Assembly (NCBI RefSeq): GCF_013377085.1
Contig: NZ_JACAAX010000059.1
Location: 1 to 33,566 of the forward strand
Reading direction: 5' to 3'
Length of the DNA stretch: 33,566 bases
Source: Rhodoplanes sp.
GTDB taxonomy: Bacteria; Pseudomonadota; Alphaproteobacteria; Rhizobiales; Xanthobacteraceae
Of the stretch, positions 33,331 through 33,566 are shown piece by piece. The position numbers and the translations under genes are program-made. Each line of letters begins with the position of its first letter. Positions within the stretch are counted from its first letter, which is position 1. The notes beneath the pieces are model-generated. The model ran no database searches. It was not told where the DNA came from and worked only from the letters and a program-made list of their open reading frames with translations.

Positions 33331-33566
33331 TCAGCGCGAGAAGCTGCCGGGCGCCGGCGCGGACGGCCAAGGCAGCGGTGCCGCCGGCTCGGCCGTGGTG
33401 CCGGCGCTGCTGCTCGTCGCCGGCGCAGCGGCCTGAGCGGGCGGCGCCGGCCGCACCGGCACCGACTGGACCGGCGTGGCGGGAGCCGGCCGGGACGTGC
33501 GGGTCGGGGCCGGCGCGGGAGCCGGAGCCGGCTCGGCATCCGGGTCGACGGCGGCCGGCGGGGCCG
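33331..33566 (-). CDS. C-terminus of a Pro/Ala-rich protein upstream of der (partial)
   Basis: A minus-strand frame is open from the right edge to a TGA at 33333-33331 (78 codons). It is very rich in Pro and Ala (EPAPAPAPAP, RPAPPAQAAAPAT) and ends LPWPSAPAPGSFSR. In related genomes the gene before der encodes a membrane-anchored TPR protein (YfgM-like) that often has a Pro/Ala-rich tail, so this may be its end. That identification rests on position only. The gap to der is 105 bp with no visible terminator. Confidence 0.5.
   Translation of the reverse strand, partial: APPAAVDPDAEPAPAPAPAPTRTSRPAPATPVQSVPVRPAPPAQAAAPATSSSAGTTAEPAAPLPWPSAPAPGSFSR

Noticed and set aside
1-33566. tRNA, rRNA, tmRNA, riboswitch or complete insertion sequence
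   Set aside because: I looked for T-loop motifs, T-box and purine-riboswitch cores (upstream of thrS and purF) and transposase-like frames and saw none by eye; a covariance-model scan would be the decisive check.

Overview
The window is very GC-rich with strong GC bias at third codon positions. Its gene set (thrS; dnaB, alr, radA, cvpA, purF and an SDR gene in a row; an MFS gene overlapping der; a phasin; small secreted proteins) points to an alphaproteobacterium of the Hyphomicrobiales, near Bradyrhizobiaceae/Xanthobacteraceae (Rhodopseudomonas- or Rhodoplanes-like). That is inference from gene content and neighbour order; there is no rRNA or tRNA gene here to confirm it.

Layout. 1-4.3 kb is an accessory stretch: the start of an exported protein running off the left edge, a large membrane-anchored pentapeptide-repeat protein, an orphan DUF433 antitoxin-like gene, and two copies of an unusual small unit made of a GIY-YIG nuclease gene and bipartite palindromic repeats. 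One copy is intact and bracketed by inverted repeats, the other is decayed. 4.3-12.6 kb holds thrS, a putative DNA-binding protein, a phasin, a small cytochrome c, a secreted beta-rich protein, a nitroreductase and three small envelope or exported proteins. 12.7-17.8 kb is an arsenic resistance island: arsM diverges from arsR1-permease-thioredoxin-like, followed by arsR2-arsC (thioredoxin type)-arsC (glutaredoxin type)-acr3. 18.1-28.3 kb is a housekeeping run (dnaB, alr, radA, cvpA, purF, SDR), interrupted on the opposite strand by a DadA-like oxidoreductase and a Phd/VapC-type toxin-antitoxin pair. A decayed PIN-domain fragment sits between purF and the SDR gene. 28.3 kb to the end is all minus strand: an acyltransferase-3/SGNH O-acetyltransferase, an MFS exporter overlapping der, and the C-terminus of a Pro/Ala-rich protein.

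How the genes work together. In the ars island, arsenate is reduced by either of two unrelated reductases, arsenite is exported by Acr3 or methylated by ArsM, and the COG0701 permease with its CxxC partner may handle a further arsenic species. Two ArsR proteins with differently placed cysteines appear to control separate transcription units. alr and the DadA-like gene lie tail to tail and could together racemise and oxidise alanine. CvpA-PurF is the usual pairing for the first committed step of purine synthesis.

The most unusual observation is the GIY-YIG/palindrome unit. Two copies 3 kb apart share the 71-bp double hairpin, the 5' leader and the start of the nuclease gene, and the intact gene is bracketed by near-identical 30-bp inverted repeats. 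This suggests a small mobile or gene-conversion-driven unit without a recognisable transposase.
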